From Ophioderma brevispina (Eukaryota > Echinodermata > Ophiuroidea > Amphilepidida > Ophiodermatidae), in assembly GCA_023653785.1 (NCBI GenBank), contig JAMKCH010057039.1:1-64000 (forward strand): DNA of 64,000 bases, read 5' to 3'. This document shows, piece after piece, positions 47,924 to 58,980 of the stretch (the stretch's first letter is position 1; each line of letters opens with the position of its first letter). The notes below the pieces were generated by a model. The model was not told where the DNA came from. It saw only the letters and a program-made list of their open reading frames with translations, and made no database searches. A program made the position numbers and the translations under genes.

Positions 47924-48985
47924 TCATCGTGACCAAACACTGTGGTTCTCAAATATGATCCAGCCAGAGATTGGTACAACGTCTGGCTGCTTCACTGAAT
48001 TCCGCAAGGTCCTTGTTTGTGCATTGTTGCTCCAGTAATGGCAGACCAAGAGATGTTCCATTGTCTGTGGTGCTGTTCCACAACCACAGGTAGTATCCTG
48101 ATCTGCTTCCAGATAGCCCCACTTCTGCAAGGAAACCTTAGATCGGCCAGTTCTGGTTCTTAATCTGTTGAGGCATCGCCATTCAGCCCATGAGGAGTCA
48201 GTTCCAGGTGGGAGATGCTCACCAGGTTCAATACCGATAGATGTTACTTGGTTGATGCCAAGTCTTTCTTTCCACAAGGCGACTCTCTTGACCTCCTTAG
48301 AGACTGTTTCAAGAGGTTGGACTTTGCTTAAGAAACTCTCTCTGGATTTAAGGCGGATGGCAGCAGGTATCTGTCCAGACATAGGGTGCTTCACATTAGA
48401 TACTTGGCAGCTACCCTCTTGCATGCTAGCTACGCTTCGACGGATGTCTGGTGGAGCAATTCCTGCTAGGATGTATAAGTTTTCCGTTGGTGTTGGACGG
48501 AGGCATCCTGTGTTAAGCCGGCAGGAGGCATTTAACGCTGAATCAAGCTTCTTGGCATGGGTTGATCTTTCCCATACAGGGCAGGCATACTCTGCACATG
48601 AGTAGCACAGGGCAAGTGCCGTCGATCTTAGGGTATGTGGGCGAGCACCCCATCTTGTGCCAGTGAGTTTGTTCAAGATGTTATTGCGTGAACATAATTT
48701 ACTCTTCGTCTTCTCGATGTGGGTCTTATAAGAGAGAGTGCGGTCCAAGGTAACTCCTAGGTAGACAGGGTTATCACAATACTCCAGGGGTGTTCCAGAC
48801 CAGGTAACTTTAAGCTGACGTTTGGCTTCACGGTTGCGTAGATGGAAAGCACACACCTGTGTCTTAGATGGATTTGCACGTAGGTGGTTTTCCTCATAAG
48901 GAGTGAGTTCATCCAAAGCTTTGGAGAGTCTCTCTTCAACAACTGTGAAGTCGGCATCTTCATGAGCTATAAAGAGGTTACATGA
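47924..48985 (-). pseudogene. 5'-truncated non-LTR retrotransposon ORF2 (jockey/CR1-type), C-terminal 350 codons
   Basis: An open frame of about 350 codons starts just after where the catalytic YADD should be. CNLFIAHEDADF stands where related copies have YADxL.I...DADF. In order it carries the RT thumb (ENHLRANPSKTQVCAFHL, VYLGVTLDRTLSYKTHI), the downstream helical region (YACPVWERSTHAKKLD, CLRPTPTENLYILAGIAPP), LNRLRTRTGRSKVSLQKWG and a C-terminal CGCGTAPQTMEHLLVC zinc-knuckle-like motif before TGA. Non-LTR elements copy RNA into DNA at a nicked target and are often 5'-truncated like this. The fingers and palm are missing, so it cannot be active. The frame is intact, so the insertion is fairly young. 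A complementary 5' piece of the same family is at 60.5-61.4 kb. An AATAAA lies about 60 bases after the stop. Confidence 0.85.
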
Positions 48986-48999
48986 GGCAGCCCTTCATG

Positions 49000-50960
49000 G
49001 AACAGTACCCAAATACCTAAGTCGAAGTAGTGCACTGACTGCAACGATTTGGATTTTAAAAGAGTTTTCTCTGGACGACAACACGTACAATGGCTCATCT
49101 TAATGATAAAGCATGGCCTTGACAAGTCACTCGAATTGACCGCGCTATTTATATCATGAGCAGGTTAACTCTATGTGGGATGGTGTTTATGTATAGGTTA
49201 ATGTTGTTGTTTTTGGCAATTCCATTTAGTGTATTAGCCTTCCAAAAAAACATGCGAAAATGAGGTCTTTCCCCCCAACCACAATACCACTCACATATAT
49301 GTTGCTAATTAATATAATGCACATCCTAACACACCTAACCCTTGGACGGCATTAACAAATTCATCAAGACTGGAGAATAGAGAGCGCTATATAAATGTTC
49401 TAAAGGCAACAGGTGTGAGTAATTTTGGTAATATATGCATCCATGCCAAGTAACAATCATGTTATGAGAAAATCTGACCACCTACCTTAACTGTACATTA
49501 TCCAATTATTATAGTGTGTACTATTTAAATTTGCTACCATCACCTATTTTATTAAAACTTGTCATAATAATATCAACCTTAAACAATCTTTGTTTCATAA
49601 TCATTGACAACATTCACAAATATACTAAAACATAATCAAAAAATCTTCAGCACTGTTTTCTACCAAATTTGTTTTAACTATAATGCTAAGTTAAATTGAT
49701 TAAACATTCCCGGTGTAAAGAAACTGAGTGTCCCCCATGAGAGAGAGAGTGTCCTAGCTACCATAGAAACCGGAATAAACCGTGACCTTGTAGACGAGGC
49801 CATTTGGGTACAGTGCTGAAACAAATGATGCATACAGCACTCAATGGAGAACACAATAGACAGATGGGTGGTAGGACACTCAGTCACACGGACGCTGTAA
49901 TATATGACACCGGCATGACCCTTAACAACATATCACATAAGTAATCCTTAAAATTTATATGAGGAAAGAGAACCTTCTTCCTCTTGAAGCTATTCTAGGT
50001 ATATAGATTGAAACAAATATATTATGCTTTTATCAAATGATACATTATATTGTCTACATCTATTAAGTCTGTGAAGAAAAAGAAATGTAATATCCTTGAC
50101 TTCTTACAAATTAAAAAAATAATAATAATACATTGTTCCAACGTCTTGATGTGTGCTTTTCGATATTAAAGATGGCGTTTATCTTCGCACTTTTCATCTC
50201 TATGTCGATGAGGACATCTAATGCAGAGAAAAGAAATAAAGAATTAGCATTGCTAAGAAAACACTTTATTTATAATGATACAAGTAGATTTGAAATAATA
50301 TATGCAAATACACGGTTCCCAAAAATAAGTTCCCTCTAAAATTCAAATACATTTCGTTGCATAACTTCACTTAGAAATTGTAAAAGTTTTGGCTCTGCCA
50401 CAAAAGTCGTTTCATTTAAAAAACACTTTTGGCATCAACACACACTCCTTTTTTCCAAAAATTGTGTTTTCAGAAAAAAGCGGCACTTTGCCGTATTTAA
50501 AGGTCTAAAGTCAATAAATTAGCAATTTTCAACAACGATTTCATTTCCTTTATATTCATTGCGGTCTCTAGTAAATAAGCTGAAAACATTACCGCATAGA
50601 TAAAAAATAAACAAGACAAATCTGCAGGCAAACAACAAACAATGAGATGTATGCGGGGATGTATGCTTCACATTAATCAGTACCAAAGAAAGTCATATTT
50701 CTTTGCATATTGCTCTTTTTATGACAGAAAAAGGTAATGTTTGAATGTATGTTTCAATCAAAATAAGCTCAATTGTTTTGTCATTTAGGATGAGACTCGA
50801 TAGTCAATATATTTTTAGGGTAACTTGTTTGTTAACATTATTTTACCCGAGGCTTCTACAGTGAACCGCTATACGATGAATATCAAATATTATGGCACCA
50901 GCAGCCTACTATACTTACCAAGATTTTTTTAAATAATTAAATTTACTTTATGTCACGAGG
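49000..50960. other. Non-coding stretch, no gene recognised
   Basis: AT-rich with short ORFs only. GAGAGCGCTATATAAATG near 49379 looks like another decayed SINE/LINE tail. Nothing else can be supported. Confidence 0.45.
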
Positions 50961-50970
50961 TGTATGCATT

Positions 50971-51028
50971 ATGAAAATCGGAATCACAGTAACTCTTTTT
51001 AAAGAGTTACTGTGATTCTGATTTTCAT
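50971..51028. repeat. 28-bp near-perfect hairpin with a 2-base loop
   Basis: ATGAAAATCGGAATCACAGT then AACTCTTT (50971-50998) is followed by TT and then its reverse complement (51001-51028), with one G-T mismatch. A transcript would fold into a tight stem. Confidence 0.9.
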
Positions 51029-51663
51029 CTTAAAAGATTTTTCAATTTTGTTATGGGGGGGGGACTCATGCTGATTAACGCAAAAACAACGCAATGGATT
51101 TGATATTTTGCGCAATGCGTATGTAAGGTATGGTCTCGTTTCATATCGATGTGCACTTTTAATAGTGTACATGTTAGTCTATAAAAAGCTTCGCTTCAAG
51201 CTCGTTTATTATTTGTTTAGGACTATATTGCTGCTAGTACTAATACTGCAACTTACCACACATCTAGCGATTGTATCCAATCCTCTGAAAAAGAAGTAAA
51301 TTGGAGAAATTACACAAACTGCAAAATGGATTTAAATCTTGGGCGACAAAAAATATTCTAAGGTTGGACCGATTTTTCAATTACCATCTGCACACACAAT
51401 CAGCCCTGTTTGATACCATCACTTAACTTTTATTTTAAAATAAAAAACGGATGGCTTTTTTGCATATATGTTAGTCGTGCCAATGAAAAGTTCTGTTTGA
51501 TGCGATGGAAGATTGGAGTCCTCAAAACATTCTTGGAACACTTGCATGATTGTCTGGAGTAAAGTAACCTTTTTAAAATGCTTAATATGAATAAAATAGT
51601 TTCCTTATTTGTAAAGTTATGGACTCATTATACATGAATACCTAGAAACTCTGCAAGATTTTA

Positions 51664-52107
51664 CCCCGGGGGGCCACTTGTATTCAAAGGTGGATATGAT
51701 GCGTGAAGAAGAAAACGCGTAAAAAGGGTCTCTTTTTTCCAACAGGCGATGTTCGCGCGTACATTGATTAGGGTGTCAAAAACAGCAAAATATGGAAAAA
51801 AAGGGTATGTTTTTTTCGTAACCCTGAAATTGTGATGTACGCGAGATCAAAATCATCAAAATATTGTAATTTGGAAGTAAAGCAACCTGAGCAAAGCCAG
51901 ATAATAAGGGTATATTATCAGCACAATGCATTGCTCACTTTTACGGTAGCAAAAACTGACAAAAAGACTTGTTTAGGGTGAGAGAAAACACAATAATGCT
52001 TGTTTAGGGTATGTTTTTCAGTCGGTGGAAATACGTGTTTAGGGTGCATTTAGGAAGTCCATGTTCACGCATCATATCCATTTTTTAATACAACTGGCCC
52101 CCCGGGG
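51664..52107. mobile_element. 444-bp inverted-repeat element beside the TM exon donor
   Basis: The left end CCCCGGGGGGCCACTTGTAT, then GGATATGATGCGTGAA, is repeated in reverse complement at the right end (GTTCACGCATCATATCC ... TACAACTGGCCCCCCGGGG). There are about 45 bp of inverted repeat at each end. It contains three spaced GTTTAGGGT motifs. It ends 12 bases inside the intron that follows the 52316-52120 exon. No transposase; the target duplication is unclear. Confidence 0.65.
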
Positions 52108-52119
52108 ATTTGACTTTAC

Positions 52120-52316
52120 CTGAGGTGATCTATAAGCATAATTTGCGGGTACGCTGTAAGGTCTAGTAAGTGGAGCTAGACTAGTAGTCCTTGTAGGGCT
52201 CTGTCTGTACCCTGGTCTCCGTGCAACTAAGAGAATTCCAGAAGCCAACATCAGAAGAAGAACGCCTCCGAAAATAGCACCGAAAATGCCTATCAGCAAC
52301 TCCGTTGACAAGCCAT
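52120..52316 (-). CDS. Transmembrane and cytoplasmic-tail exon of the Calx-beta gene
   Basis: A minus-strand acceptor (CTTTACAG| at 52317) and donor (CCTCAG|GTAAAG) bracket 197 bases. Entered in phase 1, the exon reads GLSTELLIG, then IFGAIFGGVLLLMLASGILL, then VARRPGYRQSP and a Thr/Ser/Tyr-rich basic tail ending YAYRSPQ. That is one glycine-rich hydrophobic helix (about 22 residues, with GxxxG-like spacing) with a positive stop-transfer RR, followed by a cytoplasmic segment. The previous exon's final G plus this exon's first AT gives Asp, keeping the frame. The protein is therefore probably a type I membrane protein with Calx-beta domains outside the cell. If the donor is skipped, the frame reaches TGA at 52072 after 16 more codons, running into the adjacent mobile element. 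Confidence 0.7.
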
Positions 52317-52725
52317 CTGTAAAGGATATTAAGATATTTTATTTGGAGAATCATCGCAAATCGGTAAATTACCATCGTGGTCGTATTTTGATATTCAACC
52401 GAAGCTGTGGCGATGTCCGAACTGGCATAATTCCATGATTATTGTAAAATGTGACCCCGTGATAGCAATATCGTAAGCATCAAAATTGTTAAACGAACGA
52501 ATACGCCATAAGTTACGAATACGGTACTCTTTAGAGATAGCACCAAATTTATTGGACATACTCATGGTGGAATCATGACTATGTCCACCGTAACTCACCT
52601 AAAACACCGAGTCCATACAATGATAAGCATGCTACAAGCTATACCTAATGTTATAATTTCTAATAGAGCGCTCCCTTTTTCTCTGAACGCTGAATGTTCT
52701 TTAAAGACTCCAACTAGAATCTTAC

Positions 52726-52971
52726 CACTAGGTGTGTCATCATTGTCGATGATGGTGGCGATAGCTTCACCTGGATCTGAAACGACTCCATTAGTGGTGC
52801 CAACAATCTCCAATGTGAACGTCTCGTCTTGTTCTATGAGATCGTTATCAATAATATCCACGGTGAAAGTCTTAGCCGTATCGGAAGCCCCAAAATCAAT
52901 TACCATATTGCCTATGGCGACGTAATCACTGCCCGCGAGAGCTGTTCCCCGTCCATTGATCGTTTGTATCC
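52726..52971 (-). CDS. Calx-beta domain 2, C-terminal half (exon)
   Basis: A 246-bp phase 1-1 exon lies between TTCATTCGTAG| and CCTAGTG|GTAAGA. It encodes GTALAGSDYVAIG, MVIDFGASDTAKTFTVDIID, NDLIEQDETFTLEIV and GEAIATIIDNDD. These are the hallmark later strands of a Calx-beta module: the G-TA..G-DY turn, the K-TFTV-I-DND-E-DE-F-L pattern, and the final acidic DND that helps bind calcium. Joined to the exon at 54729, the whole domain is about 100 residues, the usual length. Calx-beta modules occur in sodium/calcium exchangers, integrin beta-4, FRAS1/FREM proteins and ADGRV1. Tandem copies plus a single transmembrane segment fit the FRAS1/FREM-like group best, but I cannot name the gene. Confidence 0.88.
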
Positions 52972-53060
52972 CTACGAATGAAAGACACATGATCATGATG
53001 ATGATGATGTCTGTTGGATGGTAATGTTCTATTAAATCATACATGCTAGTGTCCACTACT

Positions 53061-53208
53061 TGGGAGTTTCCGTAAGCTGACCCATCTGACACACTCTTTC
53101 TGACACACTTATGAATTCGGAAACCCTTCAAGGAAACCGTTAAGGTTTCCGAATTCATAAGTGTGTCAGACGAAAGTGTGTCAGATGGGTCAGGTTACGG
53201 AAACTCCC
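53061..53208. mobile_element. 148-bp palindromic element with perfect 8-bp target duplication
   Basis: The two halves are near-perfect inverted copies around a short centre: GGGAGTTTCCGTAA, GCTGACCCATCTGACACAC and CTTATGAATTCGGAAACC on the left, and their complements on the right. CCACTACT is repeated on both sides (53053-53060 and 53209-53216). It lies in the Calx-beta gene intron between 54625 and 52971. The same half-sequence is found in the 28.6-29.3 kb repeats. Confidence 0.85.
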
Positions 53209-53280
53209 CCACTACTCCATTACGCTTGATGTGTTGTTGTTTTTAGTAGAACACGACTTGGTATTACCAATGTCTAGTAT

Positions 53281-53449
53281 ACAAATATATACTGCCATGA
53301 GAGGCTCTGGTTAAAACTATGGGCCCGAGGTGACATCAATAGTACTATTTTGCTGAGGGGCGCAGCCCCGAAGCAAAATAGTACTATTGAAGTCACCAAG
53401 GGCCCATAGTTTTAATCCAGAGCCTCGAATTTAGGCAGTATATATTTGT
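53281..53449. mobile_element. 169-bp fold-back element in a Calx-beta gene intron
   Basis: ACAAATATATACTGCC at the left and GGCAGTATATATTTGT at the right are exact complements. Inside, GAGGCTCTGG, AAAACTATGGGCCC and CAATAGTACTATTTTGCT pair with their counterparts around GAGGGGCGCAGCCCC. It would form a hairpin with arms of about 75 bp. The target duplication cannot be read. Confidence 0.75.
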
Positions 53450-54624
53450 TTTATATACTTTATTAATATATATTCATTGTTTATTGATTGGTTGAAAGAA
53501 ATTTAATAAAATTAGAAGATTAAACTGCCCATAGCCTAGGCTACACGCATGACACGTCCTCATCTTGAGACTATTTCTGCGTCCATTAATTTCATGTAGG
53601 CCTGCACTTCTAGTTTAATCTTCAAATAATTTAAAAAAAAATTAAATTCCAACAGTTCCGAAAACGGCTAATGCAAACAGTCATGACTCAAAGTGAGTCA
53701 AATTCCAAACCTGACCTGGCATGCCTGGGTAACTTTGTCGAGCTGGTACTCATTGTACTGACAGTCATGACAACAGTGTCATACATCAGAACTGAACATC
53801 GCCGGCAAGCTTACACTCACACTGCCTCGTTGAAAATCATAAGGGCAAGGCTATAGTTGATCTGCTTATTTGTATTGTCGCTTGAAGCACTGTCGATCGT
53901 CGTCATCATCATACAGCTTATAAAACGCGGCGTTTTACTCTGGAAATCACTCGTTCATCTTGTTATGATTTCGTTGAGTTGACCTCGGATGTCGATATGT
54001 CGTCTGCGAAAGGCCAGGGAGAAATACATATGGTTGACATCCTACATATTACGATCGCATTAAATCGTTTCTAGGTGCCTGCCGTATGGTGAATGTGGGT
54101 AGAAAATAGTCTCTGTAGCGTGTACATATCAAATGTCATCACTATTCATGATCTATGAACTGCGACGTTCGTTACGAGGGAAAGAACATATACGGCTTAA
54201 AGGTACCATTTACGGACGTGAATAGTATTTTTCGACACATCCTCAATGATATTGTGTATCTATTTTTAACATGTGACCCACTTTCAACCAATCAATAAAC
54301 AAGAATGAAGTATATAATAAGGAATGCTTCTTAAGCTCCTATTATCTCTTATATGTTGCACTTACCTGGTGCGTGCGGTGTCGCTAGTAACAAAATATAT
54401 AAGTATGTAATTAAAATGCGTGAAATAAGACAATGCCTTACTTATTTTACCTTGTTCTACAATACAACAACCCAGCTCTTTACATTTTGTAGAATTAACT
54501 TTCATATTATAAAAGCGAATAAAGTACTCTCAGCGTATATATCTAACACGTTATACCCCAATTTCCCCTGTTTTTCATTATTCATACCAACAATCTTGGC
54601 AAATATCGTGGTAGTTATACTTAC

Positions 54625-54729
54625 AAATTTGGGAAGGGTAATTGACACTACCAACTCGAACTACCTCCAAAGTCACAGTTCCATCTCCTTCATTAACACT
54701 GTACTCAGACTCACGGAAATAAACACGGC
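54625..54729 (-). CDS. Calx-beta domain 2, N-terminal half (exon)
   Basis: A 105-bp phase 1-1 exon lies between CCACCATTTTCAG| and CAAATTT|GTAAGT. It encodes RVYFRESEYSVNEGDGTVTL, then EVVRVGSVNYPSQ: the first strands of a Calx-beta module with the diagnostic V-F-xxxxYxVxEGxG start and R-xG turn. Its final T plus GG from the next exon makes Trp. Its first GC completes a Gly codon begun by the exon at 59716, giving the usual DDDGRVYF link between tandem Calx-beta domains. The exon equals in length (105 bp) and matches in role the one at 61656, which suggests an internal duplication of a two-exon unit. Confidence 0.88.
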
Positions 54730-54866
54730 CTGAAAATGGTGGAGGTAAAAAGGGAGGAGTCATTGAAAACTTCATTCTTGTATACACATCATTGAGTACA
54801 TGAACACGTTAACTAGTGTCAGAGATGAAAGGTAGCATGCACGAGGCGTGTACTTGTAAGTGTAAA

Positions 54867-55809
54867 CAGTGGCGTAGCTAGTGGATGTGGCGCCCGGGGC
54901 AAGATGTTAACGTGGCGCCTCCCCCGTTCGTAGCGTGAGCAAAATGAGGTGGATCAAGGGGGTCGCCTTAGGGCCCCTAATGTGGTCCCGAGGCAGAGGC
55001 CCTTACGAGGTCCAGGGGCGGAGCCCCCGGAAGCTCTCAGGTTTTAGCATGTTTGAGCCTCTTGGGAGAGCTCTCAGGTACGTATCCTCATTTTCTTTCT
55101 TTCAGCAATTACCTATCTTCCGCCTGTAGGGGCTTATCCCTTTTGCGGATCGCCCGCCTCCTGCGATTTCGGTTTTTTTATGCATGTTTGAATGCCCTCG
55201 GGGAACTCTCAGTCATCTCATTATTATGACGCAAAATGATCTATACTTGCCCCTGGTGGGGGTCCAGGGGGCGAAGCCCCCGGAGGGTCTCGGGTTTTAG
55301 CATGTTTTGAGTGCATTCGGAGAGCTCTCAGATATCTCATTATCTTGAAGCAGATGAACTATAGTGCCCCTGGTAGAGGTCCAGTGGGGAGAGCCCCCGG
55401 AAGCTCTCGAGTTTTAGCATGTTTGAATGCCCTCGGGGAACTCTCAGTCATCTCATTATTATGACGCAGATGAACTGTACTGTCCCCGGCGGGGTCCAGG
55501 GGACGGAGCCCCCGGAAGCTCTCGAGGTTTAGTATGTTTGAGTGCCTTCGGAGAGCTCTCATTATCTCATTATCATGAAGCAAATGGTCCACCTGCCCCT
55601 GGCGGGGGTCCAGGGGGCGAAGCCCCCGGAAGCTCTCGAGTTTTAGCATGTTTGAGTACCTTCAAAGGGCTCTCAGTTATGAACTATAGGCCTATATACT
55701 GCCTGTGGCAGTGTCAATTTTATTTTTTCCCAACGTCACTTCAGCGCCCCCTGAGGTGGCGCCCGGGGTACGTGCCCCCCCCCTTGCCCCCCGCCCAGCT
55801 ACGCCACTG
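54867..55809. mobile_element. 943-bp hAT-like non-autonomous element with internal tandem repeats
   Basis: Begins CAGTGGCGTAGCT and ends with the exact complement AGCTACGCCACTG. The flanks AGTGTAAA (54859-54866) and CGTGTAAA (55810-55817) agree in seven of eight bases, an 8-bp duplication as expected for hAT. Inside, four units of about 115 bp (AGCCCCCGG at 55275, 55394, 55508 and 55622) carry GGTCCAGGGG, AAGCTCTCGAG, TTTTAGCATGTTTGA and GAGCTCTCA. No transposase. It lies in the 5-kb intron between the 59716 and 54729 exons. Confidence 0.8.
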
Positions 55810-57193
55810 CGTGTAAATGAATGTGGAATTCTTTTGTTTCACGTACAACTTCACTTCTCCTATCGTGGTGTGATGGTGGATGCACCTATTCTCTATTATG
55901 CAACTGTTTGGATTGTTTTCATATTTTTTAAATTGAACTCTCATAATACGCCCAAAGGCCTATTTTTTAAAGGTGCAACCAGTGATTTCGAGGCATCCAT
56001 ATTTTCAGCCATATGTAGTAGTTACACACAGATTAGACAATGAATAGATCATTTTCCTTTTATTTTGCTACAGAAATGTCTTCAAAAGTGAAAAAGGTGA
56101 TTTTGATATGCTTATATTTCAATATATAAACATAGGCTAAATTTCGTATTTGTCCCTATAGGAAATTAGACATTTCACATTTTTCAATTCGAGCCTAATC
56201 CTTTCAGATGGGGATATTTTGATAAGAAAGCTTGAATCAGTGCAAAATTCCAGAATTTTCACATTTTTTTTTAGGGGAACACCTGTTATGTGACATCTCT
56301 CGTAGAATCTTTATGAAGATTAAGATGCAATATCTTTTCGTGGTTACGCTAAAACATTTTCCATGAGTGATTTAATAACCATGATGAAAATAATAATAGT
56401 AATAATAGGTATAGTAGTTATAAGCACTGATCTCTACACCACTGGATAGGCAATCTCAACGCGATACTAGCCGAAGCCGATGAATATACCGGAAGTGGCC
56501 GCAGCGTCCTTGTGCTCTACCCATACATTCAATCGGTTGCACGGGTTTCTATGGGATGAGTATACATATATGCCTTTTATAAAGTACTTTTCTGGCCAAA
56601 TCTGAAAAAAATATTCAGCATTTGCAATTTGTAGGGTGTATGTTGCCCGATTTGCCTGTAAATTTAAAAATGTGAGTAGAAGTAAACGGATGTATTCTAG
56701 GCAATTTTGCGACCGCCGATTCGTGATGGGTAAAGTAGTAGACCTATACACCGGATTCATAATACTGTAGCACTTGCCATTTGCCACTGTACTAGACTAT
56801 GTGGCATAGTCTATTTATACCCCTTGTGGGACCGTCTCAATCCGGACTTAAAATTTTACCTTCTGACCTTTGACCCCCCAAAATTAAAAAAAAAAAAATA
56901 CACACTCGGGGGTTATTTTGGCTGCTATGTTGAGGTTACATTTTTCTACTTTAGCATTGAACCAGTCACATCCACAACTGACTGAATTGATACCCCCTAG
57001 AAAACGTCATTATTGTGAATGATACACCTTGGGGTTTTTGGGCCCGCATTGAGCTATAGTCGCTCTTTTTTTTTTTGGAACGAGCATTGATCCCCGACCA
57101 AAATTCAAGACCCTAGGAATTTAATTCCAATTTTTAAAATAGAACGTGCATGCACTGTATAAAAGAGATACGGGTTTCCTTTCCAGAAAGATC

Positions 57194-57210
57194 GGGGGGG
57201 GGGGGGGGGG
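57194..57210. repeat. G homopolymer, 17 bases
   Basis: An uninterrupted G run between AAAGATC and TAACCACACCC. Its length may be unreliable in assembly. Confidence 0.85.
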
Positions 57211-57340
57211 TAACCACACCCTGTGATTTTCCTTTTACACATCCGATTTCTATAAACTGTGGACCACAAGATAGCTTTGCGTTGCGTTTTCAAGTGGTAT
57301 CAAATTAAGTACCAACAGGGCCCAATATGAAATAAGTTAA

Positions 57341-57870
57341 AGCAATTTTAGCACAGTTTTTTGAAGAGCGCCCCCAATTTTCAAAAATTTGGAGATTTTG
57401 ACACGATTTGCATTGGTAACTGGCTAGTAAACTATACTGTGAATTGTTAAGCATTAAAAGTTCATGTGTAAACGAAGGAATTTGTTACTAGAATAATATT
57501 ATCGGGGATCCCCGATAATAACGGAGGTTGGACACGGCCTTCCAATGTGAAAGAGCCGGGAAATAGCGCCATGTACGTGTCTACGCTTATCCATTATTAG
57601 TTGTTATTAAAGTTCAGGCAAGCCAAGTTAGAGTTAATTTTGAGGGTGGCACTATTTCATCATGGACGGAAATAAACGTAGCATTTCAGCTCTGCAGTTA
57701 GTCCAATATGGGGATACATCATGTAATTACAAAATCGCTTATTTTGTGATAATACGCATTTTAGCATTTCGTTCGAGTAGTTAGGTTCCTAGACAATTAC
57801 CAACGTAAATGTGCAAAAGTATCAAATTTGAAACAGGGGGGCGTCTTCAAAAAAATGTGCTAAATTCGTT
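57341..57870. mobile_element. 530-bp TTAA-type element, inverted copy of the 1.84-kb element
   Basis: Starts AGCAATTTTAGCACAG after TTAA (57337-57340) and has GAAGAGCGCCCCCAATTTTC, GGTAACTGGCTAGTAAACTA, the central palindrome (57497-57520), ATGGACGGAAATAAACGTAG and a right end with GGGGGGCGTC and TGTGCTAAATTCG. Orientation is opposite to the copy at 1840-2389. The right TTAA has decayed to TTAG. Confidence 0.7.
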
Positions 57871-58489
57871 TAGGAAAAGAGTGAAAATACTGATCTAGGT
57901 GATGGGGGTATAGTAAAGCGGAAAAAATATTGAAGGAGGCTTAATGATATCTAATATATCTGTGAATGCTAGTAGTCAAAGCACTTAGGCCTTCTCAATG
58001 AAGTATTGTCTATGAGCTGAAAACCTGAAATACTGCCCATATTTTTAAAGACTTTTTAATATTTGAAATCATATTTGTTCGAACATAACCCACATACTCG
58101 AAAATCAACCAATAATTGACAAACTTGGACATACGGGAATTAATGCCTAATGATGTCCCTTTTCCATAGTTTCCTATTCAGTTGTACGTGCAAGATCGGG
58201 TCTTGGGTAGAGCAACGGGCCGCCGTGCATGGCTGCAATGTCCGCGTTTCTCACGCTATTTCGAGCGGCGATTAGCCTATCCAGGTTAGAGATCAGTGAG
58301 TAGTATAGGCAAAAAGGCCTATATTCGCCAAAGTACCATACGCTTAATATCGTCGACCGCCGTCACATAGTGACGATTCGACACTTTGGACTTTTTGGAG
58401 AAATTTGGCAAATACGTTTGTTTCGTACTACACTACAAATTCACCAAAATGCCCCAAAATAAGTGGTCTTAATTGTAAAATATTAATTA

Positions 58490-58980
58490 TGACCAGGCCG
58501 TTAGCCAGGAATTTAATTGGGGGGTGGGCGGTGGGGGTGCGGGATTTGCCAGGAGGGGCTTTTTTTCGACTATGACTAAAAAAAAAAAGACAACCATTTT
58601 TTGGTCGCTGCGCACCAGCCGGTTGCCCCAATTTGTTTTTTACCGTCACAACCAAATTCTGATAAGGGGGGGGGGGGGGGGGGGGGTTTGGGGGTTAGGG
58701 GAGGAATGAGATGAGGACAATCGGCGTGATAAAACTGTATCATCAATGAGTAGTAGCCAGCGTGATCCAGTAGTACAGTAGTATTGGCCGGTGTTTCACT
58801 GATAGTTATCACATAACCACAAGACTTAAAACATCAGCTTTTATACAAGGGAAAAAAAATCAACAAGACAAATCGGACATTCAACATGATATAAAGCGAA
58901 CCTTTGCCATTGGGGGGGTGGGCGGGGGGTGCGTTCGCCCCACCCGCACCACCCCTCCGGATACGGCACCTCTGATTTAT
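58490..58980. mobile_element. Two degenerate G-rich transposon ends and a 21-base G run
   Basis: ATTGGGGGGTGGGCGG then GGGGTGCG occurs at about 58515 and again, as ATTGGGGGGGTGGGCGG, at 58912. The second copy leads, on the minus strand, to a CAGAGGTGCCGTATCCGGAG terminus (58974 inward) that resembles hAT-type MITE ends. A run of 21 G lies at 58666-58686. Boundaries and target duplications cannot be read. Confidence 0.4.

Noticed and set aside
48168..48605. 145-codon plus-strand ORF
   Set aside because: Shadow of the retrotransposon reading frame on the minus strand.
51960..52050. Interstitial telomeric repeat, from three GTTTAGGGT motifs
   Set aside because: The motifs are spaced about 30 bases apart and not tandem; they are part of the inverted-repeat element.
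55359..55816. ORFs of 96 and 129 codons with internal peptide repeats
   Set aside because: They translate the 115-bp tandem units inside a non-autonomous transposon.
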